Below are positions 1 through 8,303 of a stretch of 37,492 bases of DNA, piece after piece; the stretch's first letter is position 1; every line of letters begins with the position of its first letter. The DNA comes from an uncultured Parabacteroides sp. (GTDB taxonomy: Bacteria > Bacteroidota > Bacteroidia > Bacteroidales > Tannerellaceae). The stretch is from contig URZO01000035.1 in NCBI GenBank assembly GCA_900552465.1, forward strand, positions 1 through 37,492. The letters are read 5' to 3'. The notes under the pieces were generated by a model. That model searched no databases, was not told the origin of the DNA, and saw only the letters and a list, made by a program, of their open reading frames with translations. A program made the position numbers and the translations under genes.

Positions 1-667
1 TACCGAACATGACACCGATCTTATCACGCAACTGGTTGATAAAGATACAAGTCGTATTTGTCTTGTTGATGGCCGCCGTCAGTTTACGCAATGCCTGAGA
101 CATCAAACGTGCTTGCAATCCCATCTTGCTGTCACCCATATCGCCTTCGATTTCGGCCTTCGGCGTCAGGGCGGCAACAGAGTCGATAACCACGATGTCT
201 ACGGCAGATGAACGGATCAACTGTTCCGCGATTTCCAATGCCTGTTCACCGTTGTCCGGCTGCGAGATCCAGAGGTTTTCCACGTCTACTCCCAACTTTT
301 CGGCATAGAAACGGTCAAAGGCATGCTCCGCATCGATAAATGCAGCGATACCGCCTGCCTTCTGTGCTTCGGCTATCGCATGGATGGCCAGGGTTGTCTT
401 ACCGGATGATTCCGGACCGTAGATTTCGATCACACGGCCTCTCGGATAACCGCCTACGCCTAAAGCTGCGTTCAAGGCGATAGAACCGGTCGGGATCACT
501 TCGATATTTTCAATACTTTCGTCGCCCAGCTTCATGATAGAACCTTTTCCGTAGTTCTTCTCGATCTTGTCCATTGCTGCGCGAAGCGCTTTCAACTTGT
601 CTGTGTTCACAGCCGCTTTTTCGGCTGCAGGCTGCTTGCCTTCTTCGAATAAATCTTCTTTTGCCAT
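1..667 (-). CDS. recA: RecA recombinase (3' part beyond window)
   Basis: RecA is the ATP-dependent strand-exchange protein of homologous recombination and the SOS response. The visible 222 codons start MAKEDLFEEG and contain the Walker A motif GPESSGKT, the VVVDSVAALTPKAEIEG stretch typical of the Walker B region, and the INQLRDKIGVMFG segment. The ATG lies 7 nt after the stop of the peroxiredoxin gene, so it is probably the last visible gene of the operon that begins with carboxynorspermidine synthase. The C-terminal part lies left of base 1 and cannot be assessed. Identity is certain from the motifs. Confidence 0.98.
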   Translation of the reverse strand, partial: MAKEDLFEEGKQPAAEKAAVNTDKLKALRAAMDKIEKNYGKGSIMKLGDESIENIEVIPTGSIALNAALGVGGYPRGRVIEIYGPESSGKTTLAIHAIAEAQKAGGIAAFIDAEHAFDRFYAEKLGVDVENLWISQPDNGEQALEIAEQLIRSSAVDIVVIDSVAALTPKAEIEGDMGDSKMGLQARLMSQALRKLTAAINKTNTTCIFINQLRDKIGVMFG

Positions 668-674
668 TTCCTTT

Positions 675-1133
675 TTATAGATTAAGGATTTGATTTGCAT
701 GGTCTTTAGTCTTCACCTCTTTCGGGCCGATGATGTTGGTAACGATACCTTCTTCATTGATTATAAAGGTGGTACGGAGGGTCCCCATGTATGAACGTCC
801 GTACAGTTTCTTTTCTGCCCAGACCCCGAACTGCTGTTGCAGGGTCGTATCCGTATCAGCGATGAGGCTGAAAGGAAGTTCCTGTTTTGCGATAAATCCC
901 TGGTGAGACTTGGCGCTGTCTTTGCTGACACCGATCACTTCGTAGCCTGCCGCCCGCAATTCTTCGTAACCGTCACGAAGGCTGCAAGCCTCGGCCGTAC
1001 AACCGCTGGTGTTGTCTTTCGGATAGAAATAGAGGGCTAACTTCTTTCCTTTGAAATCGCTTAGCTTTATCTCTTTTCCGTTCTGGTCAAGTCCCAATAC
1101 TTCGGGCGCTTTATCTCCTATTTGTATTGCCAT
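675..1133 (-). CDS. bcp: Bcp/PrxQ-type thiol peroxidase
   Basis: This 152-residue protein has the usual length and fold of the AhpC/TSA-type PrxQ (Bcp) family, which reduces hydroperoxides using thioredoxin. The motif NTSGCTAEAC places the peroxidatic Cys at 45 and the probable resolving Cys at 50, the arrangement of two-Cys Bcp. The conserved FYPKDNT before it and the TTFIINEEGIV strand near the C-terminus also fit. It is cytoplasmic, with no signal peptide. It lies 9 nt after the radical SAM gene and 7 nt before recA on the same strand, so co-transcription is likely. Confidence 0.95.
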   Translation of the reverse strand: MAIQIGDKAPEVLGLDQNGKEIKLSDFKGKKLALYFYPKDNTSGCTAEACSLRDGYEELRAAGYEVIGVSKDSAKSHQGFIAKQELPFSLIADTDTTLQQQFGVWAEKKLYGRSYMGTLRTTFIINEEGIVTNIIGPKEVKTKDHANQILNL

Positions 1134-1142
1134 ATACTTGTT

Positions 1143-2153
1143 TTACTTAATGTTATAATTCATTTTACGTGTCACATCCGCCTTCTTCCGGGCTTTCCGT
1201 CCGAAGACTTTACCTAAAAGCTGCCGCCCTATATGATGGCTGGCGGCATACGATTCGAATGTCTCCGTCCGGTAGTCGAAATCGTCCTGCCAGCACTCCT
1301 GGGGAGAAACATAGCAGTAGGTAACCTTTTCGATACTGTTATCATCCGCCTCGTTTTCTTCCAGCACAATGATGTTCTGCTTCTCAGGCACCAGGCAGGT
1401 GATATGTCTGCGGCGGCACTCTTCGACGAGCGGAACCAGCACGGCGTCATACCGGGCGTATATCTTTGCCAGATCGAAATCCTTGTATTCGCTTTCCCCG
1501 ATTTTCTGGATCGGGCGGAGTTGCAGGATATCCAGTTCATCGCCGACCACTTCCCAGATACGGCTCAGTTCTTCCAGGTTGTCGTTATTGATCGTATAAT
1601 TGATGCGCAACTTGAACTCCGGATGCAGTCTCTTCACCTCTGCGACGTTGGCGAGCAACTGGCGGAACAGGTCGAAACGGCCGTTCGTCATCAGATACTC
1701 GTATGTCTTGCGTGTAAAGCCATGTGCCGAAAGCGTCAGTTCGTCCAAGCCGTTCTCTACGGCAGCGGTCAGTTGCTCTTTTGTCAACAGATTCCCGTTG
1801 GTCGTAAGCGAAACGTATGGGACCTGATATTTCTTTCCCAGCGCAATGACCTTTACCAGGTCCTTGTGCAACGTCGGCTCTGCCCCGCATCCGACCTGAA
1901 GTTTCAGGGCACGGTGGAAGAGGCTGCCGGCAATGGCTTCCATATCTTCGTATTTCAAGGAACCCCGCAGGCTTTTCCGTTTCTCCTCGTCGCTGAAGTA
2001 ACACATCTTGCAACGGAAGTTACAGGCCAGCACCGGATCGAGAAAAACTCCGATATACCGTTTTCCCAATACATGAAACAGCCAAAGTCCCAATAGCTTG
2101 AGCCTTCTGCTCTTGATCCGCGTACCGAGGCGCAGTATGTTATAGATATTCAT
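1143..2153 (-). CDS. Radical SAM protein, substrate unknown
   Basis: The 336-residue protein carries the radical SAM cluster motif CNFRCKMC (Cys44, Cys48, Cys51), which binds a 4Fe-4S cluster and S-adenosylmethionine. The following GCGAEPTLH segment resembles the family's GGEP motif, and VSLTTNGNLL and INYTINNDN fit the barrel strands. A C-terminal stretch with YCYV and ECWQDD has two Cys that might be a reduced SPASM-like site, but this is uncertain. The ATG follows the stop codon of the carboxynorspermidine synthase gene with no intervening base, so translation is probably coupled. Reaction and substrate cannot be read from the sequence. Confidence 0.85.
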   Translation of the reverse strand: MNIYNILRLGTRIKSRRLKLLGLWLFHVLGKRYIGVFLDPVLACNFRCKMCYFSDEEKRKSLRGSLKYEDMEAIAGSLFHRALKLQVGCGAEPTLHKDLVKVIALGKKYQVPYVSLTTNGNLLTKEQLTAAVENGLDELTLSAHGFTRKTYEYLMTNGRFDLFRQLLANVAEVKRLHPEFKLRINYTINNDNLEELSRIWEVVGDELDILQLRPIQKIGESEYKDFDLAKIYARYDAVLVPLVEECRRRHITCLVPEKQNIIVLEENEADDNSIEKVTYCYVSPQECWQDDFDYRTETFESYAASHHIGRQLLGKVFGRKARKKADVTRKMNYNIK

Positions 2154-3347
2154 TTACAGTTCCAGGTCCACATTGAACAGTTCGTGCCAAGGCAATCCCT
2201 GTTCGTTCAGTTCCTTCATGAATGGATCGGGATCAAACTCTTCTACGTTCCACACGCCCGGTTTCTTCCACACGCCCTGCATGAACAGTTTAGCGCCGAT
2301 CATGGCCGGAACGCCTGTCGTATAGCTTACGCCCTGTGCGCCGGTTTCCAGGTAAGCGGCATGGTGGCTACAATTATTATATACGTAGTAAGTCAGCTCC
2401 TTGCCATCCTTGATACCGCGGATACGGCAACCGATGGAAGTTTCGCCCGTATAGTTTTCTCCCAGATCACCCGGATTCGGCAATACGGCTTTCAGGAACT
2501 GGATCGGAACGATTTCCTGTCCGTTATACATAATCGGGTCGATGCGGGCCATGCCGATGTTCTGGATCACACGCAGGTGAGTCAGGTATTCCTGTCCGAA
2601 AGTCATCCAGAAGCGGGCACGCTTGATTGTCGGGAAGTTCTTCGTCAGGCTTTCCAACTCTTCGTGATACATCAGGTAGGATTCTTTCGGGCCTACGTTC
2701 GGATAGTTCAACGGCTTGTGTACGGACAGCGGATCTGTTTCCTTCCATTCCCCGTCTTCATAATACTTGCCGCGCTGGGTAATCTCGCGGATATTGATTT
2801 CCGGATTGAAGTTGGTTGCGAATGCCTTATGGTGGTCACCTGCATTGCAGTCCACGATGTCCAGATATTGTATCTCGTCGAAATGATGCTTGGCAGCATA
2901 AGCCGTATATACACCTGTCACGCCCGGATCGAATCCGCAGCCCAGGATAGCGGTCAGGCCGGCATCCTCGAAACGCTTCTTGTATGCCCACTGCCAGCTG
3001 TATTGGTATTTAGCTTCGTCCAGCGGTTCGTAATTGGCCGTGTCGAGATAGCTGACACCGTATGCCAGGCAGGCATCCATGATATGAAGGTCCTGATAGG
3101 GCAAAGCCAGGTTTACTACTAAGTCCGGTTTAAAGGCGTTGAACAGGGCAACCAGTTCTTCCACGTTGTCCGCGTCTACCTGTGCTGTCTGCACCTTTAC
3201 ATTTTTGATATTGGCAGCAATCTTGTCGCACTTGCTTTTTGTACGGCTGGCAACCATGATATCGGTAAAGACATCCGCGTTCATCGCGATCTTCTTAACA
3301 GCAACGGTACTAACGCCCCCTGCACCAATCACTAATACTCTTCCCAT
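2154..3347 (-). CDS. Carboxynorspermidine synthase (saccharopine dehydrogenase family)
   Basis: This 397-residue protein is a saccharopine-dehydrogenase-like NAD(P)-dependent enzyme. An N-terminal Rossmann motif VIGAGGVSTVA (residues about 6-16) opens it, followed by NLALPYQDLHIMDACLAYGVSYLDTANYE and the GCGFDPGVTGVY motif. Length and sequence fit the carboxynorspermidine synthase (CANSDH) branch, which condenses a diamine with aspartate semialdehyde in the alternative spermidine pathway common in Bacteroidetes, rather than true saccharopine dehydrogenase. The partner decarboxylase is not in the window. A -7 box on the minus strand (3404-3411) makes it the first gene of the operon that continues into the radical SAM, bcp and recA genes. 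Confidence 0.87.
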   Translation of the reverse strand: MGRVLVIGAGGVSTVAVKKIAMNADVFTDIMVASRTKSKCDKIAANIKNVKVQTAQVDADNVEELVALFNAFKPDLVVNLALPYQDLHIMDACLAYGVSYLDTANYEPLDEAKYQYSWQWAYKKRFEDAGLTAILGCGFDPGVTGVYTAYAAKHHFDEIQYLDIVDCNAGDHHKAFATNFNPEINIREITQRGKYYEDGEWKETDPLSVHKPLNYPNVGPKESYLMYHEELESLTKNFPTIKRARFWMTFGQEYLTHLRVIQNIGMARIDPIMYNGQEIVPIQFLKAVLPNPGDLGENYTGETSIGCRIRGIKDGKELTYYVYNNCSHHAAYLETGAQGVSYTTGVPAMIGAKLFMQGVWKKPGVWNVEEFDPDPFMKELNEQGLPWHELFNVDLEL

Positions 3348-3403
3348 TTACTAATAGAATTAATCTTGTTAATATACAGTTTACAAGGTTTTAAACCTAA
3401 CCA

Positions 3404-3411
3404 CAAATATA
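3404..3411 (-). promoter_or_regulatory. Bacteroidetes -7 box (TATATTTG) for the CANSDH-recA operon
   Basis: On the minus strand this reads TATATTTG, an exact match to the TAnnTTTG -7 consensus of Bacteroidetes sigma-ABfr promoters. It lies about 57 nt upstream of the CANSDH start codon. No clear TTTG -33 element is seen at the usual spacing. Confidence 0.55.
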
Positions 3412-3470
3412 CGATGATTCTTTGAATAATCGGATAAGGTCGGAAATAAAAAGATTTCCCTATGGATGGT

Positions 3471-3600
3471 GTAAAAGTTTCTCCCTAATGAAACTAAAGT
3501 TTCTCCCAGGTGGAACAAAAGTTTCTCCTAAGTGAAACAAAAGTTTCACTATGTGGGAAAAGGTGAAACTTTTGTTTTAGTAAAATGAAGAAAGTGGAAC
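3471..3600. repeat. Cluster of GAAACAAAAGTTTCTCC-like repeats
   Basis: Four direct units of about 22 nt run head to tail: 3471-3489 (truncated), 3490-3511, 3512-3533 and 3534-3554. The core is GAAACaAAAGTTTCTCC followed by a short variable spacer. An inverted copy (GAAACTTTTGTTTTA) follows at 3565-3579 and a partial GTGGAACAAAA at 3595-3604. Each core is itself nearly palindromic (GAAAC...GTTTC). The cluster fills the gap between the ends of the CANSDH promoter and the plsC gene. Confidence 0.75.
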
Positions 3601-3620
3601 AAAAAAGGCCGGCATACCGG
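3601..3620 (-). terminator. Possible terminator of plsC
   Basis: Reading the minus strand after the plsC stop, a short CCGG-TATG-CCGG hairpin is followed by CC and six T residues. The stem is only four pairs, so this is a weak intrinsic terminator candidate. Confidence 0.45.
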
Positions 3621-3632
3621 ACGTAGCGGTTG

Positions 3633-4367
3633 TCAGTACTTGATACTGCCGATAACAGTCTGTTCGATTTCAGTGAAGAGTTCCGGGAAAGGTTTTGCTT
3701 TCGCCGGAATTGGGTCGTGGATGATCAGTTCGATGCAGTTGCCGAGTCCTAAAGGAAAGTACCCCCATTTTGTTATTTTCCATGCGTTGTTGATGGTGAT
3801 TGGTACGACGTAGGCCGACGGAGCATACTTGGTGAGGATTTTCAGTCCGTTTTCGGCAAAAGGACGGGGTTTGCCTGTTTTGCTTCGTGTCCCTTCCGGG
3901 AATATGACTGCCGAACGTTTGTTTGTTTCAATATATTCAGCCATTACACGGATGGCTGTCAGTGCCTGTTTGGGGTCTTTCCGGTTGATAAGCACAGAAC
4001 CGCCGTGGTTGAGGTTGTATGAAATGCTGGGGATACCTTTGCCCAGTTCTATTTTACTGATAAACTTAGGATGTACCTTGCGCATGAACCAACAAATGGT
4101 GGTAATGTCGTACATGCTTTGGTGGTTCGAGGCAATAATAAGAGGCAAGCCGGTCGGGAGCTTCTCCAACCCGCTCACTTTGTACCTTGTACCCAATATG
4201 CGCGTATTAGCAACTAAGAAGAAATTCATGACATCCACACTCTTTTTATGAGCTTTGTAACCAAAGAGGTTGAAGCATACCCACTGTACCGCATGGAAGC
4301 ATCCCAGTGTAATTCCGAATAACAAATAGTAGATAGCTGAAAGCGGATACGAAATGATTTTTTCCAT
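3633..4367 (-). CDS. plsC: 1-acyl-sn-glycerol-3-phosphate acyltransferase
   Basis: PlsC acylates lysophosphatidic acid to phosphatidic acid at the inner membrane. The 244-residue protein has an N-terminal hydrophobic segment (about 8-24), the catalytic NHQSMYD motif (His82, Asp87), a SVLINRK block near 124-130 and the phosphate-binding FPEGTR motif at 156-161. An upstream in-frame ATG at 4475 would add 36 residues, but it lies upstream of the probable promoter at 4423-4430, and the extension has no family similarity that I recognise. The MEKIISYP start was therefore chosen. The gene is monocistronic, flanked by a repeat cluster and the divergent aspS. Confidence 0.92.
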   Translation of the reverse strand: MEKIISYPLSAIYYLLFGITLGCFHAVQWVCFNLFGYKAHKKSVDVMNFFLVANTRILGTRYKVSGLEKLPTGLPLIIASNHQSMYDITTICWFMRKVHPKFISKIELGKGIPSISYNLNHGGSVLINRKDPKQALTAIRVMAEYIETNKRSAVIFPEGTRSKTGKPRPFAENGLKILTKYAPSAYVVPITINNAWKITKWGYFPLGLGNCIELIIHDPIPAKAKPFPELFTEIEQTVIGSIKY

Positions 4368-4422
4368 TTTATCCTTTAAATTGTATTTTATAAATTTGAC
4401 TTTATCCTCATTAATGAAGTAA

Positions 4423-4430
4423 CAAAAGTA
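4423..4430 (-). promoter_or_regulatory. Bacteroidetes -7 box (TACTTTTG) for plsC
   Basis: The minus strand reads TACTTTTG, matching TAnnTTTG, about 56 nt upstream of the chosen plsC start. Transcription from here would begin inside the longer reading frame, which supports the shorter start. No convincing -33 TTTG is seen. Confidence 0.55.
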
Positions 4431-4517
4431 TAAAAAAAATTCTACTGTTGGACCTCCGGTTTCTTCCAGAGGCATTCTTTTTTTATCTTACATTATAAAT
4501 AAGGTTCATATATTTCC

Positions 4518-4525
4518 TATCTTTG
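4518..4525 (+). promoter_or_regulatory. Bacteroidetes -7 box (TATCTTTG) for aspS
   Basis: TATCTTTG followed by CGGC is an exact TAnnTTTG match, leaving a 5' UTR of roughly 65 nt before aspS. The -33 region is not obvious. Confidence 0.6.
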
Positions 4526-4595
4526 CGGCGGTTTACATATCAATTTATTTGTTTGAGACCAAATTGATTTTATAATAGCTTAAAATATAAATATA

Positions 4596-6353
4596 ATGTA
4601 TAGAACAAGAACTTGTGGCGACCTGCGCCTTGCTGACGAAGGCCTGGTGATTACGCTGGCCGGCTGGGTACAGAAAACCCGTAAAATGGGTGGTATGACG
4701 TTCGTGGATATCCGCGACCGCTATGGTATTACGCAATTGGTGTTTAACCAGGAAGTGGATGCTGCTCTTTGTGAGAAAGCGAATAAACTGGGACGCGAAT
4801 ATGTTATCCAGGTAACAGGAACCGTTCGCGAACGTTCCAGCAAGAATCCGAACATTCCTACCGGTGAGATCGAAATTATCGTTTCAGACTTGAATATCCT
4901 GAATGCAGCCGTAACTCCTCCCTTCACGATTGAAGACGAGACGGACGGAGGTGACGACCTGCGTATGAAATACCGTTATCTGGACTTGCGTCGTAACGCT
5001 GTCCGCAAGAACCTGGAACTGCGTCATAAGATGGCTTTCGAGGTGCGTAACTATCTGGACAAGCAGGGTTTCCTGGAAGTGGAAACTCCGGTGCTGGTAA
5101 ACTCCACTCCGGAAGGGGCACGCGACTTTGTGGTGCCTTCCCGCATGAATCCCGGACAGTTCTATGCATTGCCGCAGTCTCCGCAGACGTTGAAGCAGTT
5201 GTTGATGGTTTCCGGTTTCGACCGCTATTTCCAGATCGTGAAATGTTTCCGTGATGAAGACCTGCGTGCAGACCGCCAGCCGGAATTTACACAGATCGAC
5301 TGCGAGATGAGCTTCGTGGAACAGGAAGATGTGTTGAATATTTTCGAAGGAATGGCCAAACACCTGTTCAAGACCATTCGTGGTGTCGAGATAAAGGAAG
5401 CCTTCCCGCGTATGACCTGGCACGATGCCATGAAATATTACGGAAGCGATAAGCCGGACTTGCGTTTCGGCATGAAGTTCGTCGAGTTGATGGACATCAT
5501 GAAGGGACACGGTTTCTCCGTATTCGACGGTGCTGCCTATATCGGCGGTATCTGTGCGGAAGGTGCAGCGACTTACACCCGCAAACAGCTGGATGCGCTG
5601 ACTGAATTTGTAAAACGTCCGCAGATCGGCGCGAAAGGCATGGTTTATGCCCGCGTGGAAGCAGACGGCAACGTGAAATCGAGCGTAGACAAGTTCTATA
5701 CACAGGAAGTCTTGCAGCAGATGAAGGAAGCCTTCGGTGCTAAGCCGGGCGACCTGATCCTGATCCTTTCCGGTGACGATGCGATGAAGACCCGCAAACA
5801 GCTTTGCGAATTGCGTCTGGAAGTGGCCGGCCAGTTAGGATTGCGCGACAAGAACAAGTTTGCTTGCCTGTGGGTGATCGACTTCCCGCTGTTCGAGTGG
5901 AGCGAAGAAGACCAGCGTTTCTATGCTATGCACCATCCGTTCACATCTCCCAAACCCGAAGATATCCCGTTGCTGGATAGCGATACGGGAGCCGTTCGTG
6001 CGAATGCGTACGATATGGTTATCAATGGCGTTGAAGTGGGTGGCGGTTCTATCCGTATCCATGACAGCAAATTGCAGGATAAGATGTTCCAGTTGCTGGG
6101 CTTCACCGAAGAAAAGGCGCAGGAGCGTTTTGGCTTCCTGATGAATGCCTTCAAATATGGTGCGCCTCCTCACGGCGGTCTGGCTTATGGCCTGGATCGT
6201 TGGGTGTCTCTGTTTGCCGGCCTGGATTCTATCCGCGACTGTATCGCATTCCCGAAAAACAATTCCGGTCGCGATGTCATGCTGGATGCTCCCGGTCAAC
6301 TGGACGATTCGCAGTTGGAAGAACTGTGCCTGAAAGTAGATATAAAGGAATAA
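4596..6353 (+). CDS. aspS: Aspartyl-tRNA synthetase
   Basis: AspS charges tRNA-Asp with aspartate in the cytoplasm. The 585-residue length fits the bacterial form. An N-terminal OB-fold anticodon-binding domain (VITLAGWVQKTRKMGGMTFVDIRDRYG) is followed by the class II core: YRYLDLRR, the flipping-loop/substrate motif QSPQTLKQLLM, motif 2 (FRDEDLRADRQPEFTQID), the bacterial GAD insertion in the middle and motif 3 (GGLAYGLDRW). The first ATG after the promoter is used. A short repeat-containing spacer separates it from the NIF3-family gene on the same strand. Confidence 0.98.
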   Translation: MYRTRTCGDLRLADEGLVITLAGWVQKTRKMGGMTFVDIRDRYGITQLVFNQEVDAALCEKANKLGREYVIQVTGTVRERSSKNPNIPTGEIEIIVSDLNILNAAVTPPFTIEDETDGGDDLRMKYRYLDLRRNAVRKNLELRHKMAFEVRNYLDKQGFLEVETPVLVNSTPEGARDFVVPSRMNPGQFYALPQSPQTLKQLLMVSGFDRYFQIVKCFRDEDLRADRQPEFTQIDCEMSFVEQEDVLNIFEGMAKHLFKTIRGVEIKEAFPRMTWHDAMKYYGSDKPDLRFGMKFVELMDIMKGHGFSVFDGAAYIGGICAEGAATYTRKQLDALTEFVKRPQIGAKGMVYARVEADGNVKSSVDKFYTQEVLQQMKEAFGAKPGDLILILSGDDAMKTRKQLCELRLEVAGQLGLRDKNKFACLWVIDFPLFEWSEEDQRFYAMHHPFTSPKPEDIPLLDSDTGAVRANAYDMVINGVEVGGGSIRIHDSKLQDKMFQLLGFTEEKAQERFGFLMNAFKYGAPPHGGLAYGLDRWVSLFAGLDSIRDCIAFPKNNSGRDVMLDAPGQLDDSQLEELCLKVDIKE

Positions 6354-6367
6354 TGTGATAATTGGGT

Positions 6368-6412
6368 AATGTGCCAATATGCCAATGAAAGAGATTGGCA
6401 CATTGGCATATT
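6368..6412. repeat. Dispersed ATTGGCACATT repeat, locus 1
   Basis: AATGTGCCAAT (6368-6378) overlaps AATATGCCAAT (6376-6386). After a 7-nt spacer come ATTGGCACATT (6394-6404) and ATTGGCATATT (6402-6412). Several alternative hairpins can form. The same 11-mer recurs near 15000 and 24250. It fills the gap between aspS and the NIF3-family gene. Confidence 0.8.
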
Positions 6413-6435
6413 GACGAATTGATAAATTATTGATT

Positions 6436-7533
6436 ATGATAAAGGTTAAGGATATTCTGAAAGAAATCGAGCAATACGCTCCGTTGCCATTGCAGGAAAG
6501 CTTTGACAACGCAGGTGTGCAGGTCGGCGATGTGAACCAGCCTGCCACAGGTGCGCTTCTTTGCCTGGACGTGACCGAAGAAGTGGTCGATGAGGCGATA
6601 GAGGCGGGTTGCAACCTGATTATTTCTCATCATCCTTTGGCCTTTAAAGCATTTAAGTCTCTGACGGGTTCTACCTATATCGAGCGGTGTATGATGAAGG
6701 CGTGCAAGTATGACCTGGTAGTCTATGCCGCCCATACCAATCTCGATAATGCGGCGGGAGGCGTGAACTTCCGCTTGGCGGAACTGATCGGGCTGGAAAA
6801 CGTGCGTGTATTGAGCCCGCAGAAAGGAGCCTTGCTGAAACTGGTCACTTTTGTGCCTGAAGCCTATGCCGAACTGGTCAGGACGACCTTGTTCAATGCC
6901 GGGGCCGGAACTATCGGGGACTATGATTCCTGTAGCTTCAACCTGCCGGGCAGCGGGACGTTCCGTGCCGGCGAAGGCACGAACCCGTTCTGCGGTGAAA
7001 TAGGCGAGTTGCATGTAGAGCCGGAAGTGCGTATCGAAATGGTATTGCCGGCTTTCCGTAAATCGACGGTCACCCGTGCGTTGCTTTCCGTTCACCCGTA
7101 TGAAGAGCCTGTATTTGACTTTTACTCCCTGGATAACGCCTGGGATCAGGTCGGTTCTGGTGTAGTGGGAGAGTTGCCCGAAGAAGAGGACGAGCTGGGT
7201 TTCCTGCAACGGATAAAAGATCTGTTTCAGGTGGGCTGTGTGAAACATTCCGCCCTGACCGGCAAACCGATACGGGAAGTCGCTTTATGCGGAGGCAGCG
7301 GCGCTTTCCTGATTAAGGATGCGATCAGCTACGGCGCGGACGTATTCATTACGGGAGAGGCTAAATACAATGACTTTTACGATGTCGAAGACCGTATTCT
7401 GCTGGCTGTTATAGGCCATTATGAAAGCGAAGTCTGTACAAAAGACATCTTTTATAAGATAATATCGAAAAAATTCCCTACCTTTGCCGTACATTTTTCG
7501 AATGTTAATTCAAACCCGGTAAAATATTTATAG
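6436..7533 (+). CDS. NIF3-family (GTP cyclohydrolase 1 type 2-like) protein
   Basis: The 365-residue protein belongs to the NIF3/YbgI family, a conserved toroidal di-metal protein of uncertain cellular function. Metal-binding motifs are visible: LIISHHPLAFK near residues 59-69, AHTNLDNAAGG near 100-110, and at the C-terminus GHYESE. Between the halves sits the insert typical of the longer bacterial form, with VHPYEEPVFDFY. An in-frame TTG six bases upstream is unlikely to be used. The ATG at 6436 was chosen because it follows the repeat spacer and matches the family start MIKVKDI. The stop is followed one base later by the zinc-ribbon gene, a common neighbour of NIF3 genes. Confidence 0.92.
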   Translation: MIKVKDILKEIEQYAPLPLQESFDNAGVQVGDVNQPATGALLCLDVTEEVVDEAIEAGCNLIISHHPLAFKAFKSLTGSTYIERCMMKACKYDLVVYAAHTNLDNAAGGVNFRLAELIGLENVRVLSPQKGALLKLVTFVPEAYAELVRTTLFNAGAGTIGDYDSCSFNLPGSGTFRAGEGTNPFCGEIGELHVEPEVRIEMVLPAFRKSTVTRALLSVHPYEEPVFDFYSLDNAWDQVGSGVVGELPEEEDELGFLQRIKDLFQVGCVKHSALTGKPIREVALCGGSGAFLIKDAISYGADVFITGEAKYNDFYDVEDRILLAVIGHYESEVCTKDIFYKIISKKFPTFAVHFSNVNSNPVKYL

Positions 7534-7534
7534 A

Positions 7535-8299
7535 ATGGCTACAGATAAACAATCAGCTGAAAAAGAGATTACAGTTGAAGAAAAGCTTTCTACGCTGTAT
7601 CAGCTTCAGACGATGATGACTGAAATTGATAAGATCAAAACGCTTCGCGGCGAGCTTCCTTTGGAAGTGCAAGACCTGGAAGATGAGATCGCAGGTCTGG
7701 AAACACGTCTTCAGAACTATCAGACAGAAATCAAGGACTTTGAGAATGCTGTTGTAGAACAGAAACATAAGATCACGGAGTCTACCGGTCTGATTGAAAA
7801 ATATAAAACGCAGTTGGATAACGTGCGTAACAACCGTGAATTCGACAACTTGTCTAAAGAAATAGAATTTCAGGGACTTGAGATCGAGTTCTCAGAAAAG
7901 AAGATCCGTGAATTCGGAGAAGCGATCGTTCAGAAGAAAGCCGAGATTGCTGAACTGACCGAAAGACTGGACGGCCGTAAAGCCGACCTGGTCCAGAAGC
8001 AGAACGAATTGGAACAGATCATTTCCGAGACAAAGCAGGATGAAGAGAAACTGCGTGAGAAAGCAAAGAAGTTGGAAGCGAATATCGAGCCGCGTCTGTT
8101 GACTGCTTTCAAACGTATCCGTAAAGGAGCGCGTAACGGTCTGGCTGTCGTATATATCCAGCGTGATGCCTGCGGTGGTTGCTTTAACAAGATCCCGCCC
8201 CAGAAACAGATGGATATCAAATTGCGTAAGAAGATTATCGTTTGCGAATATTGCGGTCGTATCATGATCGACCCTGAATTGGCAGGCATAGAAGAATAA
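7535..8299 (+). CDS. Coiled-coil C4 zinc-ribbon protein (COG1579 type)
   Basis: The 254-residue protein has a long heptad-rich coiled coil (about residues 15-190, with many E, K, L and Q) and a C-terminal C4 zinc ribbon formed by CGGC near 211 and CEYC near 234. This matches COG1579, thought to bind nucleic acid; some relatives are needed for flagellar or ribosome-associated functions, but none is demonstrated here. It begins one base after the NIF3-family stop and ends 4 nt before tilS, so the three genes are almost certainly co-transcribed. Confidence 0.9.
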   Translation: MATDKQSAEKEITVEEKLSTLYQLQTMMTEIDKIKTLRGELPLEVQDLEDEIAGLETRLQNYQTEIKDFENAVVEQKHKITESTGLIEKYKTQLDNVRNNREFDNLSKEIEFQGLEIEFSEKKIREFGEAIVQKKAEIAELTERLDGRKADLVQKQNELEQIISETKQDEEKLREKAKKLEANIEPRLLTAFKRIRKGARNGLAVVYIQRDACGGCFNKIPPQKQMDIKLRKKIIVCEYCGRIMIDPELAGIEE

Positions 8300-8303
8300 G
8301 TAG

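Noticed and set aside
2184..3122. Long plus-strand ORF antisense to carboxynorspermidine synthase
   Set aside because: It is a shadow of a strongly recognised gene, as are 1233-2096, 30752-31798 and 34852-35901.
3471..3604. CRISPR array
   Set aside because: Units are 19-22 nt with no unique 30-nt spacers and no cas genes are nearby.
4368..4475. 36-codon N-terminal extension of PlsC
   Set aside because: The promoter box at 4423-4430 lies inside it and the MEKIISYP start matches the family layout.
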